A stretch of DNA of 64,000 bases from Streptomyces rhizoryzae (GCF_023155275.1 NZ_JALMUV010000017.1:1-64000), one strand, 5' to 3'; positions 44,769 through 53,859 are shown, counted from the first letter of the stretch. Translations and numbers: made by a program. The notes: generated by a model from the letters alone, not told the origin.

Positions 44769-46025
44769 GTGAACCCCGTACCCGCCCCCGCTCCCGCCCC
44801 CGACCACCGCCGGCTCGGCCGCGAGCTGGACCTGTTCGACACCGACCCGCTGATGGGCGCCGGGCTGCCCTACTGGCTGCCGGACGGCGCGGCCGTACGG
44901 CACGTCCTGGAGGAGTACATCCGCGACGCCGAGGCCCGCGCCGGCTACCGGCACGTCCACTCGCCGGTCCTCGGCAAACGCGCGCTGTACGAGCTGTCCG
45001 GCCACTGGGACCACTACCGCGAGGACATGTTCCCGCCCATGGACCTCGGCGGCGAACAGGTCGTCCTGCGCCCCAGCCTGTGCCCGCACCACGCCCTGAT
45101 CTACCGCTCCCGGGCGCACAGCTACCGCGAACTCCCGCTGCGCCTGGCCGAACTGGGCGGGATGTTCCGCGCCGAACTCTCCGGAGTGCTCGGCGGCCTC
45201 ACCCGCGTACGGGCCATCCAGCTCAACGATGCGCACATCTTCTGCACCCTCGACCAGGTCGCCGACGAGGCCCGCGCGGCCCTGGAGCTGATCCGCCGCA
45301 CCTACGCCGACCTCGGCATCCGGCCCGCCCGCTACCGGCTCTCGCTCCCCGGGGACGGCGGCAAGTACGTCGACGACCCGGCGATGTGGCGGCGCGCGGC
45401 GGCCCTGCTCACCGACGTGCTGGACGGCGCGGGCGTGGCCTACGAGGCCGCGGAGGGGGAGGCCGCCTTCTACGGGCCGAAGATCGACGTGCAGATCGCC
45501 GACCGGGCCGGCCGCGAGGCCACCCTGTCCACCCTCCAGGTCGACCTCTACCAGCCGCGCCGCTTCGACCTGTCCTACACCGGCGCGGACGGCGCCCGGC
45601 ACCGGCCCGTGATGGTCCACCGGGCCGTCCTCGGCAGCCTGGAGAGGGTCGTCGCCCACCTCATCGAGGAGCACGGCGGCGCCTTCCCGGCCTGGCTCGC
45701 CCCCGTCCAGCTCGCGGTCCTGCCGGTCTCCCCGGGCGAACTGGCGCCGGCCGAGGACCTCGTACGGCGCTGCCGCGACCGCGGGCTGCGGGCCGAACTC
45801 GCCGACCCGGCCCTGGGCAGCCTCGGCGCCCGGATCCACGACGCCCGCCGCGTCCCCTACCAGGCCGTCATCGGCCCCCGCGAGGCGTCCGCCGGGCACC
45901 TCGCGCTCCGCCTCCGGGACGGCCGCCGGCTGCCGCCGCTGCCGGCCGGCGAGGCGCTGGCCCGTATCGCCGCGGTGGTGGCCGGCCGGGGGCGGGAACT
46001 GTGGCCGGAGGGTGCGCACTCCTAG
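44769..46025 (+). CDS. Minimal threonyl-tRNA synthetase lacking editing domain
   Basis: A 418-aa class II synthetase, versus about 650 residues for standard ThrRS. It begins directly with the catalytic core and has no TGS or tRNA_SAD editing domain. The zinc ligands are preserved (Cys in LRPSLCPHH, His in NDAHIFC, His in MVHRAVLGS); motif 2 is FRAELSGVLGGLTRVRAIQ and motif 3 LGSLERVVAHL. The C-terminal 100 residues are the HGTP anticodon domain. GTG 44769 follows GAGGAG. It is probably a second, regulated ThrRS; resistance to a ThrRS inhibitor is another option. Confidence 0.88.
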   Translation: MNPVPAPAPAPDHRRLGRELDLFDTDPLMGAGLPYWLPDGAAVRHVLEEYIRDAEARAGYRHVHSPVLGKRALYELSGHWDHYREDMFPPMDLGGEQVVLRPSLCPHHALIYRSRAHSYRELPLRLAELGGMFRAELSGVLGGLTRVRAIQLNDAHIFCTLDQVADEARAALELIRRTYADLGIRPARYRLSLPGDGGKYVDDPAMWRRAAALLTDVLDGAGVAYEAAEGEAAFYGPKIDVQIADRAGREATLSTLQVDLYQPRRFDLSYTGADGARHRPVMVHRAVLGSLERVVAHLIEEHGGAFPAWLAPVQLAVLPVSPGELAPAEDLVRRCRDRGLRAELADPALGSLGARIHDARRVPYQAVIGPREASAGHLALRLRDGRRLPPLPAGEALARIAAVVAGRGRELWPEGAHS

Positions 46026-46064
46026 GACGGCGGGGCCCGGCGCGGCCGTACCGGGCGGCGGGCC

Positions 46065-46943
46065 TCACTCCCGGTGCCAGCGGCCGGCGGCCGCCAGCCA
46101 GGCGTGCAGCGGGGGTATCTCCCCGTGGACGACGACCGCGCCGGTGCCGCCCACCGGGCCGGGGGCGGCGCCCAGCAGCGGCAGCCGGCCGTAGACCAGC
46201 AGCAGGAGTTCGCTCAGCGGGCCGCGGACGGTGGTGGTGGCGGGCCCGGCGGGGGCGGGCGGCCGCTGCCAGGTGACGCCGTCGGGCGCCAGGACCACCA
46301 GCCAGTCCGGCGCGGCCTCCGGGGTGCCGTCGTCGGCCTGGAGGCGCAGGGTGCGGCCGGGGCCGAGGACGTCGGCCGGCCGCGGTAGGCGCGCCACCAC
46401 CTCGGGCCGCGTGGCGAAGGTCAGCCACTCGTCGAGGGCGTCCACCGCGACGTCCTCCACGACGGCGAACGGGCGCTCGGCCGCGGCCGTCCCGCCCGGG
46501 GCCTGCGCGGTCGCGAAGGTGGCGTCCGCGCGGTGGACCACCGTCTCGTGCGCCATCCGCCGCGCCCAGAAGGCGGCCGTCCCGACCGGGGCCGTCCCCT
46601 CCGGAGCCGCCCCCGCCACGGCGTCCGGGCCGGCGGCGCGCAGCGTCTCGGCCAGCCGGCCGGCGCCCTCGGTCAGCCAGGCGCCGAGCGTGGCGGCGTC
46701 CGCGTGGTCGTAGCCGGGGGCGCCGGCGGCCGGGGGGCCGCCGGCCGGGTCGGGCGCCCCGTTCCGGACGGCCGCCTCGGCCGTGCGGTGCGCCTCCCCG
46801 AGGTGGCGCACCAGCCGGGCGAGGGACCAGCCGGGGCAGGTGGGCACCGGCACCGAGACGTCCGCACCCTCGATGCGGGTCCGCAACAGGGCGGTCTGGG
46901 CGACGATTTCGGCACAGTGACGTTCGTAGCTCAACGAAGCCAT
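46065..46943 (-). CDS. Maleylpyruvate isomerase-like (DinB/MDMPI) protein
   Basis: A 292-aa protein with the N-terminal mycothiol-dependent maleylpyruvate isomerase metal-binding domain: CPGWSLARLVRHLGEAHRTAE and MAHETVVHRADA supply the histidines. A small C-terminal domain ends WLVVLAPDGVTWQ onward. Such proteins use mycothiol or are DinB-like thiol S-transferases; the substrate is unknown. It lies 32 bases after the methyltransferase gene. Confidence 0.82.
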   Translation of the reverse strand: MASLSYERHCAEIVAQTALLRTRIEGADVSVPVPTCPGWSLARLVRHLGEAHRTAEAAVRNGAPDPAGGPPAAGAPGYDHADAATLGAWLTEGAGRLAETLRAAGPDAVAGAAPEGTAPVGTAAFWARRMAHETVVHRADATFATAQAPGGTAAAERPFAVVEDVAVDALDEWLTFATRPEVVARLPRPADVLGPGRTLRLQADDGTPEAAPDWLVVLAPDGVTWQRPPAPAGPATTTVRGPLSELLLLVYGRLPLLGAAPGPVGGTGAVVVHGEIPPLHAWLAAAGRWHRE

Positions 46944-46975
46944 GTCCCAACGGTACGGCGCGCCACGGACAATGC

Positions 46976-47905
46976 TCAGCGGCTTTCGGGCCGTGCCGGG
47001 GCGGGCGGCCGGGTCCCGATCACGACGGTCGCGGACCGTTCGCCGCAGGTGGCCACCCGGGGCCGCAGACCGCTGTGCCGGAACGTCTCGACGGCCCGCG
47101 CGGCCTGGCGTTCGCCGGTCTCGACCAGCAGGTGGCCGCCGGGCGCCAGCCACCGCGGGGCCGCCGCCGCCACCCGGCGCAGCACGTCGAGCCCGTCCGC
47201 CCCGCCGTCGAGCGCCACCAGCGGTTCGAACTCCCGGGCCTCCGGGGGCAGCAGGCCCACCTCCTCGGTGGGGACGTAGGGCACGTTGGCCGTCAGCACG
47301 TCGATGCGGCCCCGGAGGCGGACGGGCAGCGGCGCGAACAGGTCGCCCTCGTGGACCCGCCCGCCGGCCGCGGCCACATTGCGGCGGGCGCAGCGGACCG
47401 CGGCCGGTTCGATATCGGCGGCGTGCAGCTCGACACCGCCCGGCGCCCCCGCGAGCGCACCGGCGAGCGCGGCCCCCACGGCCCCGGAACCGCAGCACAG
47501 ATCGACCACCACGACGGGCCGCCGGGCCGGTCCGTCCGGTCCGTCCGGTCCGGCCTGTCCGGCCCGTTCGGCGGCCCGGCGGCCGAGGGCGACGGCCTCG
47601 CCGAGCAGGAACTCGGTACGCCGCCGGGGCACGAACACCCCCGGGTCCACGGCGACCCGCAGACCCCCGAACTCGGCCCAGCCCAGGACGTGTTCCAGGG
47701 GTTGGCCGGCCACCCGGCGCTCCACCATGGCGGCGAGGTCGCCGGGGGTGCGGGCGGTGGCGAGGAGCAGGGCGGCCTCGTCCTCGGCGAAGACGCACCC
47801 GGCGGCGCGGAGCCTGGCGACGACGGCGGACGTACCGGGGCCCGGGACGGGGGCGTGCGGGGAGGGTGCGGTGCGCGCGGAACGCGCAGAGAGGGACGAC
47901 GACAT
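46976..47905 (-). CDS. PrmC/HemK-like N5-glutamine methyltransferase
   Basis: A 309-aa SAM methyltransferase. The VVDLCCGSGAVGAAL motif I binds SAM, and NVPYVPT replaces the canonical NPPY that holds the target glutamine amide. An N-terminal helical domain (about 20-90) resembles PrmC. The Val in the motif marks the actinobacterial paralogue annotated as putative N5-glutamine methyltransferase, so release factors may not be the substrate. A Gly-Pro-Asp repeat sits at about residues 120-130. Confidence 0.8.
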   Translation of the reverse strand: MSSSLSARSARTAPSPHAPVPGPGTSAVVARLRAAGCVFAEDEAALLLATARTPGDLAAMVERRVAGQPLEHVLGWAEFGGLRVAVDPGVFVPRRRTEFLLGEAVALGRRAAERAGQAGPDGPDGPARRPVVVVDLCCGSGAVGAALAGALAGAPGGVELHAADIEPAAVRCARRNVAAAGGRVHEGDLFAPLPVRLRGRIDVLTANVPYVPTEEVGLLPPEAREFEPLVALDGGADGLDVLRRVAAAAPRWLAPGGHLLVETGERQAARAVETFRHSGLRPRVATCGERSATVVIGTRPPAPARPESR

Positions 47906-48280
47906 GGGGTGAACCTTTCGGGGCGCCGACGGCGCTCCCCGGTCACGGATGTCGGACGGTCACCTGGATCCGGTGGACGCCCGGACGGGAGACGGGAGCA
48001 CCTGCCTGGACTGGCGGGGAATCGGTCTCACCTCCTACGGGCGCGGACTGCACGGACGGCCTGCGTACCGGTGCGGCGGTGCGCGCCGGTGGCCGGGGCA
48101 ACAGTACCCGACCCGCCGGACCCGGTCATGGCGCGGCCGCTCCGCCCAATGGCCGGAAAGTACTTGTCAGTTCGGAAAGTTCTTGTCAGCATGGTGGGTG
48201 TCGAAAGCGTGAGCGATGCCGTGCGGTGCCGCGCGATCTGCGCGAGGGCGCCTGACGGCACGCAACGAGAGGGGGATGTC
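47906..48280. other. Divergent intergenic region with operator repeats
   Basis: This 375-base gap separates the PrmC-like gene from the small membrane protein gene. The only clear structure is the repeat pair at 48155-48189. An 87-codon plus-strand frame at 47949-48212 lacks a ribosome binding site and has an unnatural composition. Confidence 0.5.
48155..48189 (+). promoter_or_regulatory. Tandem operator repeats upstream of 48281 operon
   Basis: GGAAAGTACTTGTCA (48155-48169) and GGAAAGTTCTTGTCA (48174-48188) are near-identical direct repeats 19 bases apart. Each contains AAGTNCTT, an inverted repeat, and TTGTCA, a possible -35 box. The downstream operon ends in a winged-helix regulator, the likely ligand of this site. 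Confidence 0.65.
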
Positions 48281-48700
48281 ATGGGGGAGTTCGCGGCCGG
48301 CGACGCGGCGGCGGCGCTGACCCGCGCCGAAGAGCTGGGGATCACGGTGCGCAAGAGCACCCGGTGGTACGTGTGGTATCAGCTCGTCTTCGGCGTCGCC
48401 GCCGGACTGATGGTGCTCGCCATCGGGCTGGTGAAGGCGCCGTGGGGGACGGCGTTCGGCGGCACGTTCTGGGCCGCCGTGATCGCCGGGCTCTCGCTCT
48501 ACGCGGCCCGGCAGCGCGTCGCCCGGCGGGGTTTCGGCCGGTGGCACGCCGTCCTGGTCGCCAGCTGGGGGGTGCTCTACGGGGTGGTGCTCAGCCTCGG
48601 GCTCATCTTCTTCCCCGGTGTCGCCGCCTGGTGGGTGGCGGGAGCCGTGGCGGTGGCCCTGCCCGGGCTGATAGGCGGCTTTCTGGAGGCCAGGCGGTGA
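48281..48700 (+). CDS. Small integral membrane protein
   Basis: A 139-aa protein with a short cytoplasmic N-terminus and four hydrophobic helices (about residues 30-52, 60-76, 88-106, 112-133). ATG 48281 is preceded by GAGAGGGGGA. It overlaps the winged-helix regulator gene by GTGA. The domain is unknown to me; membrane protein plus regulator pairs of this kind often respond to membrane stress or small molecules. Confidence 0.78.
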   Translation: MGEFAAGDAAAALTRAEELGITVRKSTRWYVWYQLVFGVAAGLMVLAIGLVKAPWGTAFGGTFWAAVIAGLSLYAARQRVARRGFGRWHAVLVASWGVLYGVVLSLGLIFFPGVAAWWVAGAVAVALPGLIGGFLEARR

Positions 48701-49029
48701 CGGAAGCACAGGAGACCGCCGCAGGGTCCGGGAGCCATCCGCGCCACGGACTGGACGAGGTCATCCACGCCCCGGTCCGCTTCTCCATCGTGGCGGCCCT
48801 GGCGGCCGCGGACAAGGCGGAGTTCGCCTTCGTCCGCGACACCGTCGAGGTCAGCGACTCGGTCCTGTCCCGGCAGGCCGCCACCCTGGAGAAGGCCGGC
48901 TATGTCGCGGTCACCAAGGGGTACGTCGGCAAGCGCCCGCGCACCTGGCTCTCCCTCACCCCGCACGGGCGGGAGGTGTTCGCCGCCCACTGCCGGGCCC
49001 TGCGCGCCATAGCGGGCGGCCCCGGCTGA
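48697..49029 (+). CDS. Winged-helix DNA-binding regulator (HTH_27/MarR-like)
   Basis: A 110-aa protein consisting of one winged helix: FVRDTVEVSDSVLSRQAATL is the recognition region and the wing reads TKGYVGKRPRTWLSLT. Single-domain proteins of this group are annotated as winged helix DNA-binding or PadR/MarR-like. The GTG start overlaps the membrane protein stop. It probably binds the tandem repeats at 48155-48189. Confidence 0.82.
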   Translation: MTEAQETAAGSGSHPRHGLDEVIHAPVRFSIVAALAAADKAEFAFVRDTVEVSDSVLSRQAATLEKAGYVAVTKGYVGKRPRTWLSLTPHGREVFAAHCRALRAIAGGPG

Positions 49030-49066
49030 CACCGGGGCGGGGACGGGGTGCCGCCGGTGGCGCCGG

Positions 49067-49097
49067 TTGACTTGGAGAGCGCTCCAACTCCTACCGT
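49067..49097 (+). promoter_or_regulatory. MerR-type promoter of the aldo/keto reductase
   Basis: TTGACT (49067-49072) and TACCGT (49092-49097) are separated by 19 bases, too long for normal promoters but characteristic of MerR activation. The spacer contains the inverted repeat TTGGAG-AGCG-CTCCAA (49072-49087). No merR gene lies nearby. Confidence 0.75.
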
Positions 49098-49189
49098 CGT
49101 GCACGGGTCGAGGGGAGAAGGGCCCGGCCGGCAGCCCGGCGGCCCCTCCCCGGCCCGTTCATCCGGAGCACGTGCCAGGAGGTAGCAGC

Positions 49190-50176
49190 ATGACGCAGAT
49201 TCCCACCCGCCACCTCGGGGGGCTCGCGGTGTCCGCGCAGGGGCTCGGCTGCATGGGGATGAGCCACGGTTACGGCGCCTCGGACGACGACCGGTCGATC
49301 GCCACCCTCCACCGCGCGCTCGACCTCGGCGTCACCCTGCTGGACACCGCCGACTTCTACGGGGCGGGCCACAACGAGGAGCTGATCGGCCGGGCCATCG
49401 CCGGGCGGCGCGACGAGGTCGTGCTGGCCACCAAGTTCGGCTTCGCCAACCGCCTCGGCGAGCCGACGCGGATCCGCGGCGACGCCGCCTACGTCCGCCA
49501 GGCGTGCGACGCCTCGCTGCGCCGCCTCGGCGTCGACCACATCGACCTCTACTACCAGCACCGGGTCGACCCCGACGTACCGATCGAGGAGACCGTCGGC
49601 GCGATGGCTGAACTGGTCGCCGCGGGCAAGGTCCGCCACCTCGGCCTCTCCGAGGCCGGCGCGGAGACCATCCGGCGGGCCCACGCGGTCCACCCGATCG
49701 CCGCGCTACAGAGCGAGTGGTCGCTGTGGACCCGCGATCCGGAGCAGGAGGTCGCCCCGGTCTGCCGGGAACTGGGCATCGGCCTGGTGCCGTTCTCCCC
49801 GCTCGGCCGCGGCTTCCTGACCGGCCGGTACACCTCCGTCGAGGGCCTGGCGGAGACCGATGTGCGCCGCACCCAGCCGCGTTTCGCCGACGGCAATCTG
49901 GAGCGCAACCTCGCCATCGTGGCCGAGCTCGACGAACTCGCCGCGGCCAAGGGGGTCACGACCGGCCAGCTGGCGCTGGCCTGGGTGCAGCACCGCGGCG
50001 ACGATGTGGTGCCGATCCCCGGCACCCGCCGCCAGAAGTACCTGGAGGAGAACCTCGCCGCCCTGGAGGTGGCGCTCTCGGCCGAGGAGCTGGCCGCCAT
50101 CGACGCCGCGGCCCCGGCCGGCCAGGTCGCCGGCACCCGCTACGACGAGGTGAGCCTGACGTTCGTCAACAGGTGA
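49190..50176 (+). CDS. Aldo/keto reductase
   Basis: A 328-aa NADPH-dependent AKR (TIM barrel) of the YajO/Tas-like group. The tetrad is visible: DTADFYG (Asp, Tyr), ATKFGF (Lys), YYQHRVD (His). ATG 49190 follows AGGAGGT. It reduces aldehydes or ketones, often in detoxification, consistent with the MerR-type promoter upstream. Confidence 0.92.
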   Translation: MTQIPTRHLGGLAVSAQGLGCMGMSHGYGASDDDRSIATLHRALDLGVTLLDTADFYGAGHNEELIGRAIAGRRDEVVLATKFGFANRLGEPTRIRGDAAYVRQACDASLRRLGVDHIDLYYQHRVDPDVPIEETVGAMAELVAAGKVRHLGLSEAGAETIRRAHAVHPIAALQSEWSLWTRDPEQEVAPVCRELGIGLVPFSPLGRGFLTGRYTSVEGLAETDVRRTQPRFADGNLERNLAIVAELDELAAAKGVTTGQLALAWVQHRGDDVVPIPGTRRQKYLEENLAALEVALSAEELAAIDAAAPAGQVAGTRYDEVSLTFVNR

Positions 50177-50259
50177 CACGGAAGCGGGCCGGGCCGGCGC
50201 CCGGCGGCCGGGTCGCGGCGCCCCGCCACCGGCCCCGCCACCGGCCGCGCCCACCGGTC

Positions 50260-50634
50260 TCACGCCGGCGACATCACCTCGTACAGATTGCGGTCCGGGT
50301 CGAGGAAGAACAGCCCGCGGGCGCACAGCGGGTGGTCGGTGCGGCCGTTGTCCGGCCGGCGCGGGTCGTTGCCGTACGGGATCCCCGCCGACCGGAGGCG
50401 GCCGAGGATCGCACCGAAGGTCTCCGGATCGACGTCGAAGGCCAGGTGGTGGCCCTCCGGCTCGGGGACGGCCATGAAGTCCAGGGTGAGCGTGTCGTTG
50501 ACCCGCACCGGGGCGAAGTGGCCGTCGCGGCCGGCCGGCGGCAGCTCCGCCAGGCCCATCACCGAGGCGAAGAAGCGGGCCGCCGCACGGTGGTCGGTGG
50601 CCGGTACGAGCGTGTGGTTGAGGGTGACGGGCAT
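50260..50634 (-). CDS. VOC/glyoxalase-family protein
   Basis: A 124-aa vicinal oxygen chelate protein with two beta-alpha-beta-beta-beta modules; the second ends in ARGLFFLDPDRNLYEV. The start overlaps the TetR stop (TGATG), so it is the TetR gene's co-transcribed partner. Members are lyases, dioxygenases or drug-binding resistance proteins; which one cannot be told. Confidence 0.85.
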   Translation of the reverse strand: MPVTLNHTLVPATDHRAAARFFASVMGLAELPPAGRDGHFAPVRVNDTLTLDFMAVPEPEGHHLAFDVDPETFGAILGRLRSAGIPYGNDPRRPDNGRTDHPLCARGLFFLDPDRNLYEVMSPA

Positions 50635-51356
50635 CAGGCGCTCCCGGGGTCGGCGGGGTCGGTGAGGCTGCCGTGCAGCAGGACGGAGATCAGTTCCTCG
50701 GGGCTGAGCGGGTCGTGGGCCGCGCCGGCGGCCGGGGTGGGCAGCCGGCTGAAGAGCAGGCCCAGGAAGGCGGCGGCGACCCGCTCGGGGCTCAGCCGCA
50801 GCGCCGCCCGGTCCGGTTCGAGCAGCTCCACCACGGCGTCCCGCAGCGCCAGGAAGGAGCGGGTGCGCCCGTCCTGCGGCGGTTCGCCGTCCGTCCGCGG
50901 CCGGTCCGGCGGCTGTTCCCGGCCGCGGCGGTGCCCGGTGGCGTGGAGGCTGGTCACGACGGTGCCCATGCGCTCCATATGGGCGCAGACGGCCTCGGCG
51001 GCCTCGGTGAGCCGGACGGCCAGCGGTTCGTCGAGGGGGACCGACGCGATCTCGCGCAGGACGTGGTCGACGCCCACCGCTTCGGCCACACAGGCGTCCA
51101 GCAGCTCGTCCTTGTCCTTGAAGACCCGGAAGATCGTGCCCTCGCCGATCCCCGCGGCGCGGGCGATCCGGCTGGTGGTGACGGCCGCCCCGTGCTCGGC
51201 GACCAGGGGCAGCGTGGCGGCGACGATCATGGCGCGGCGCTGCTCGGCGCTCATACCGGGCGCCCGGCGCCGGGCGGGGCGGCTCCCGTGGTGGTCGGGG
51301 TTCTCGTGCTTGTCGTGGTTCCCGTGGTCCCCGTGGGGAGGTGACGGAGTCGTCAT
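50634..51356 (-). CDS. TetR-family regulator with His-rich N-terminus
   Basis: A 240-aa TetR regulator. A 35-residue His/Asp/Asn-rich leader precedes the HTH (about 50-85; ARAAGIGEGTIFRVFKDKDEL). Two inverted repeats just upstream (51358-51388) overlap its promoter. It probably autoregulates and controls the VOC gene behind it. The His-rich extension could bind metal or be disordered; a later in-frame ATG (MSAEQRRA) would remove it. Confidence 0.88.
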   Translation of the reverse strand: MTTPSPPHGDHGNHDKHENPDHHGSRPARRRAPGMSAEQRRAMIVAATLPLVAEHGAAVTTSRIARAAGIGEGTIFRVFKDKDELLDACVAEAVGVDHVLREIASVPLDEPLAVRLTEAAEAVCAHMERMGTVVTSLHATGHRRGREQPPDRPRTDGEPPQDGRTRSFLALRDAVVELLEPDRAALRLSPERVAAAFLGLLFSRLPTPAAGAAHDPLSPEELISVLLHGSLTDPADPGSA

Positions 51357-51357
51357 G

Positions 51358-51388
51358 CTCCGTACGGTACGGAGTGAGTGCTCACTCC
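51358..51388. promoter_or_regulatory. Overlapping inverted repeats, TetR operator
   Basis: CTCCGTAC-G-GTACGGAG (51358-51374) overlaps GGAGTGAG-TG-CTCACTCC (51371-51388). Both lie directly upstream of the TetR start. The rest of 51389-51724 is Pro/Arg/Gly-coding-like low-complexity GC-rich DNA with no gene I can support. Confidence 0.75.
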
Positions 51389-51724
51389 GTCAATGGTTAC
51401 GCGGCCCCACGGGCTCCCGTGCCGGTCCCGACCGGCGGCCGGACCGGCACGGGAGGCGCTCCGCGGGCCGCCTCCCTAGACTTTCGGAAGAGGCGCCACC
51501 ACGGCCCGGCAGACACCGTGGGCCCGTCACCACGGCCCGCACCCGCGGCCCCCACCACGGCCCGCACCCGTGGCCCGGCCGCCGGCCCGGCCGAGGGCCC
51601 CCGGCGCGGCGGACCCCAGGCCACGGGAACGACGGCCGGGGCCGGCGACCGGGGGAGACGACGGGCCAGGCCACCGGACCGGGCGCCGGACCGGAAGTCG
51701 ACCGGGACCCGAGGGCGGCGCGCC

Positions 51725-52526
<802 letters not shown>

Positions 52527-52681
52527 CGGCGTTCCCTCCCCCTCTGCCCCGGAGTCCCGGCCGCCCGGTGGCGGCCGGGGGGCGCGCCGCACCGCACGCG
52601 GCCCCGCGCCCCCGGGACCCCAGTATCGGTGATCGGCGAGCATGCCGGGCCGGGACGGGAGAGCGGGCGGCCGGGCCCCGG

Positions 52682-53251
52682 TCAGCCGCCGTACGGCCGG
52701 TCCCGGCGGGCGTCGCGCAGGGTCACCGCCCACCAGGTCAGCTGCTGGAGCAGCGCGTCGGCGGCCCGGGCCGGCGGTTCCGGGTCGTGCAGCCGGCCCT
52801 CGCCGTCGAAGGGTCCGGCCGGCAGCGCGAAGCTGACCGTCTCGCGGATCGTGGTGGCGTGCAACTCCGCGAAGACCAGTCGCAGTTGCTCCACCGCGCG
52901 CAGGCCGCCGGAGATCCCGCCGTACGACACGAAGCCGACCGGCTTGGCCTGCCACTCCGCGCGCAGCAGGTCCAGCGCGTGCTTGAGCGGCGCGGGGAAC
53001 GAGTGGTTGTACTCCGGCGTGATCACGACGAACGCGTCGGCCTGCTCGACGCGCTTGGCGTAGGCGAGGAACTCCTCGCTGCCGGGCCGGAGTTCGTACG
53101 GGCGGACGGTGTCCAGGTCGATCACGTCGAGGGAGAGGTGCGGGTGGGACGCGGCGACGTGCCGGGTGAACCAGTCGGTGATGACCGGGGCGAAGCGGCC
53201 CTCGCGGGTGCTGCCGACGAGGACGGCGAGGGTGTAGCGCTCTGCGGACAT
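52682..53251 (-). CDS. NADPH-dependent FMN reductase
   Basis: A 189-aa flavodoxin-like reductase. LVGSTREGRFAP is the FMN phosphate loop and VITPEYNHSFPAPLKHALDL the second flavin site, as in NADPH-dependent FMN reductases. I chose ATG 53251 because GAAGGGG precedes it; an upstream in-frame start at 53308 would fall near the expected transcript start. The promoter has a SoxR/MerR-type element, fitting a redox-stress role; S. coelicolor SoxR is remembered to control a similar reductase. Confidence 0.9.
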   Translation of the reverse strand: MSAERYTLAVLVGSTREGRFAPVITDWFTRHVAASHPHLSLDVIDLDTVRPYELRPGSEEFLAYAKRVEQADAFVVITPEYNHSFPAPLKHALDLLRAEWQAKPVGFVSYGGISGGLRAVEQLRLVFAELHATTIRETVSFALPAGPFDGEGRLHDPEPPARAADALLQQLTWWAVTLRDARRDRPYGG

Positions 53252-53314
53252 GGGGGCCCCTTCGTGGCGTGCTGCGGTGGAGTCGGCGGGACGGGTGATC
53301 CCTGACATCCGCAG

Positions 53315-53347
53315 ACGCTAGGACCTCAACTAAAGTTGAGGTCAAGT
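53315..53347 (-). promoter_or_regulatory. SoxR/MerR-like promoter of FMN reductase
   Basis: On the minus strand TTGACC and TAGCGT are 19 bases apart. The palindrome GACCTCAACT-AA-AGTTGAGGTC (53322-53343 on plus) fills the spacer. It resembles the SoxR box CCTCAAG..CTTGAGG with altered central bases. Confidence 0.78.
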
Positions 53348-53427
53348 GAGAGCGGGGCGGGGCGGGCCGCCACGGCCCGCCCCGGTGCCCGCCGCCGCGC
53401 GTCACGGGCCCGGGGCGGGCCCCGTGC

Positions 53428-53859
53428 TCACTGGGCGCCGAACAGCTTCAGCAGCTCCGTCTTCTGGAACATCCGGGCCGTCTCCACCGCCGACGGCGCC
53501 CCGGCCGCCGGGTCGGCACCGTGCGCCAGCAGGACCTTGACCACCTCGTCCGCGCCCTTGAAGACCGCGCCGGCCAGCGGCGTCTGGCCCCGGTCGTTGG
53601 CCCGGTCGGCGTCGCCGCCGCGCTGGAGCAGCGCCTCCACGGTGGCGGCATGGCCGTGGTAGGCGGCGAGCATGACGAGGGAGTCGCCCTTGTCGTTGGT
53701 GAGGTTGGCGGGCACGCCCGCGTCCACGTAGGCGGCGACGGTGTCGGTGTCACCGTGCCGCGCCAGGTCGAACACCTTGGCCGCGAGCTGGAGCACCTCG
53801 GGGTCGTGCGCGTGCTCGATCGCCTCGGGTCCCTGCGGCTGGGAATTCGCGTCGCTCAT
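53428..53859 (-). CDS. Ankyrin-repeat protein
   Basis: A 143-aa protein with about three ankyrin repeats (DLARHGDTDTVAAYVDAG, MLAAYHGHAATVEALLQRG, AVFKGADEVVKVLLAHG), a short N-terminal arm and a capping helix. Such repeats mediate protein binding; the partner is unknown. It starts at ATG 53859 (MSDANSQ). Confidence 0.9.
   Translation of the reverse strand: MSDANSQPQGPEAIEHAHDPEVLQLAAKVFDLARHGDTDTVAAYVDAGVPANLTNDKGDSLVMLAAYHGHAATVEALLQRGGDADRANDRGQTPLAGAVFKGADEVVKVLLAHGADPAAGAPSAVETARMFQKTELLKLFGAQ

Noticed and set aside
47521..47560. GGTCCGTCC repeats as a regulatory microsatellite
   Set aside because: They lie inside the methyltransferase gene and encode a short Gly-Pro-Asp linker in frame; nothing points to a regulatory role.
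47949..48212. 87-codon plus-strand frame
   Set aside because: Crosses the tandem operator repeats, has no ribosome binding site and no recognisable sequence.
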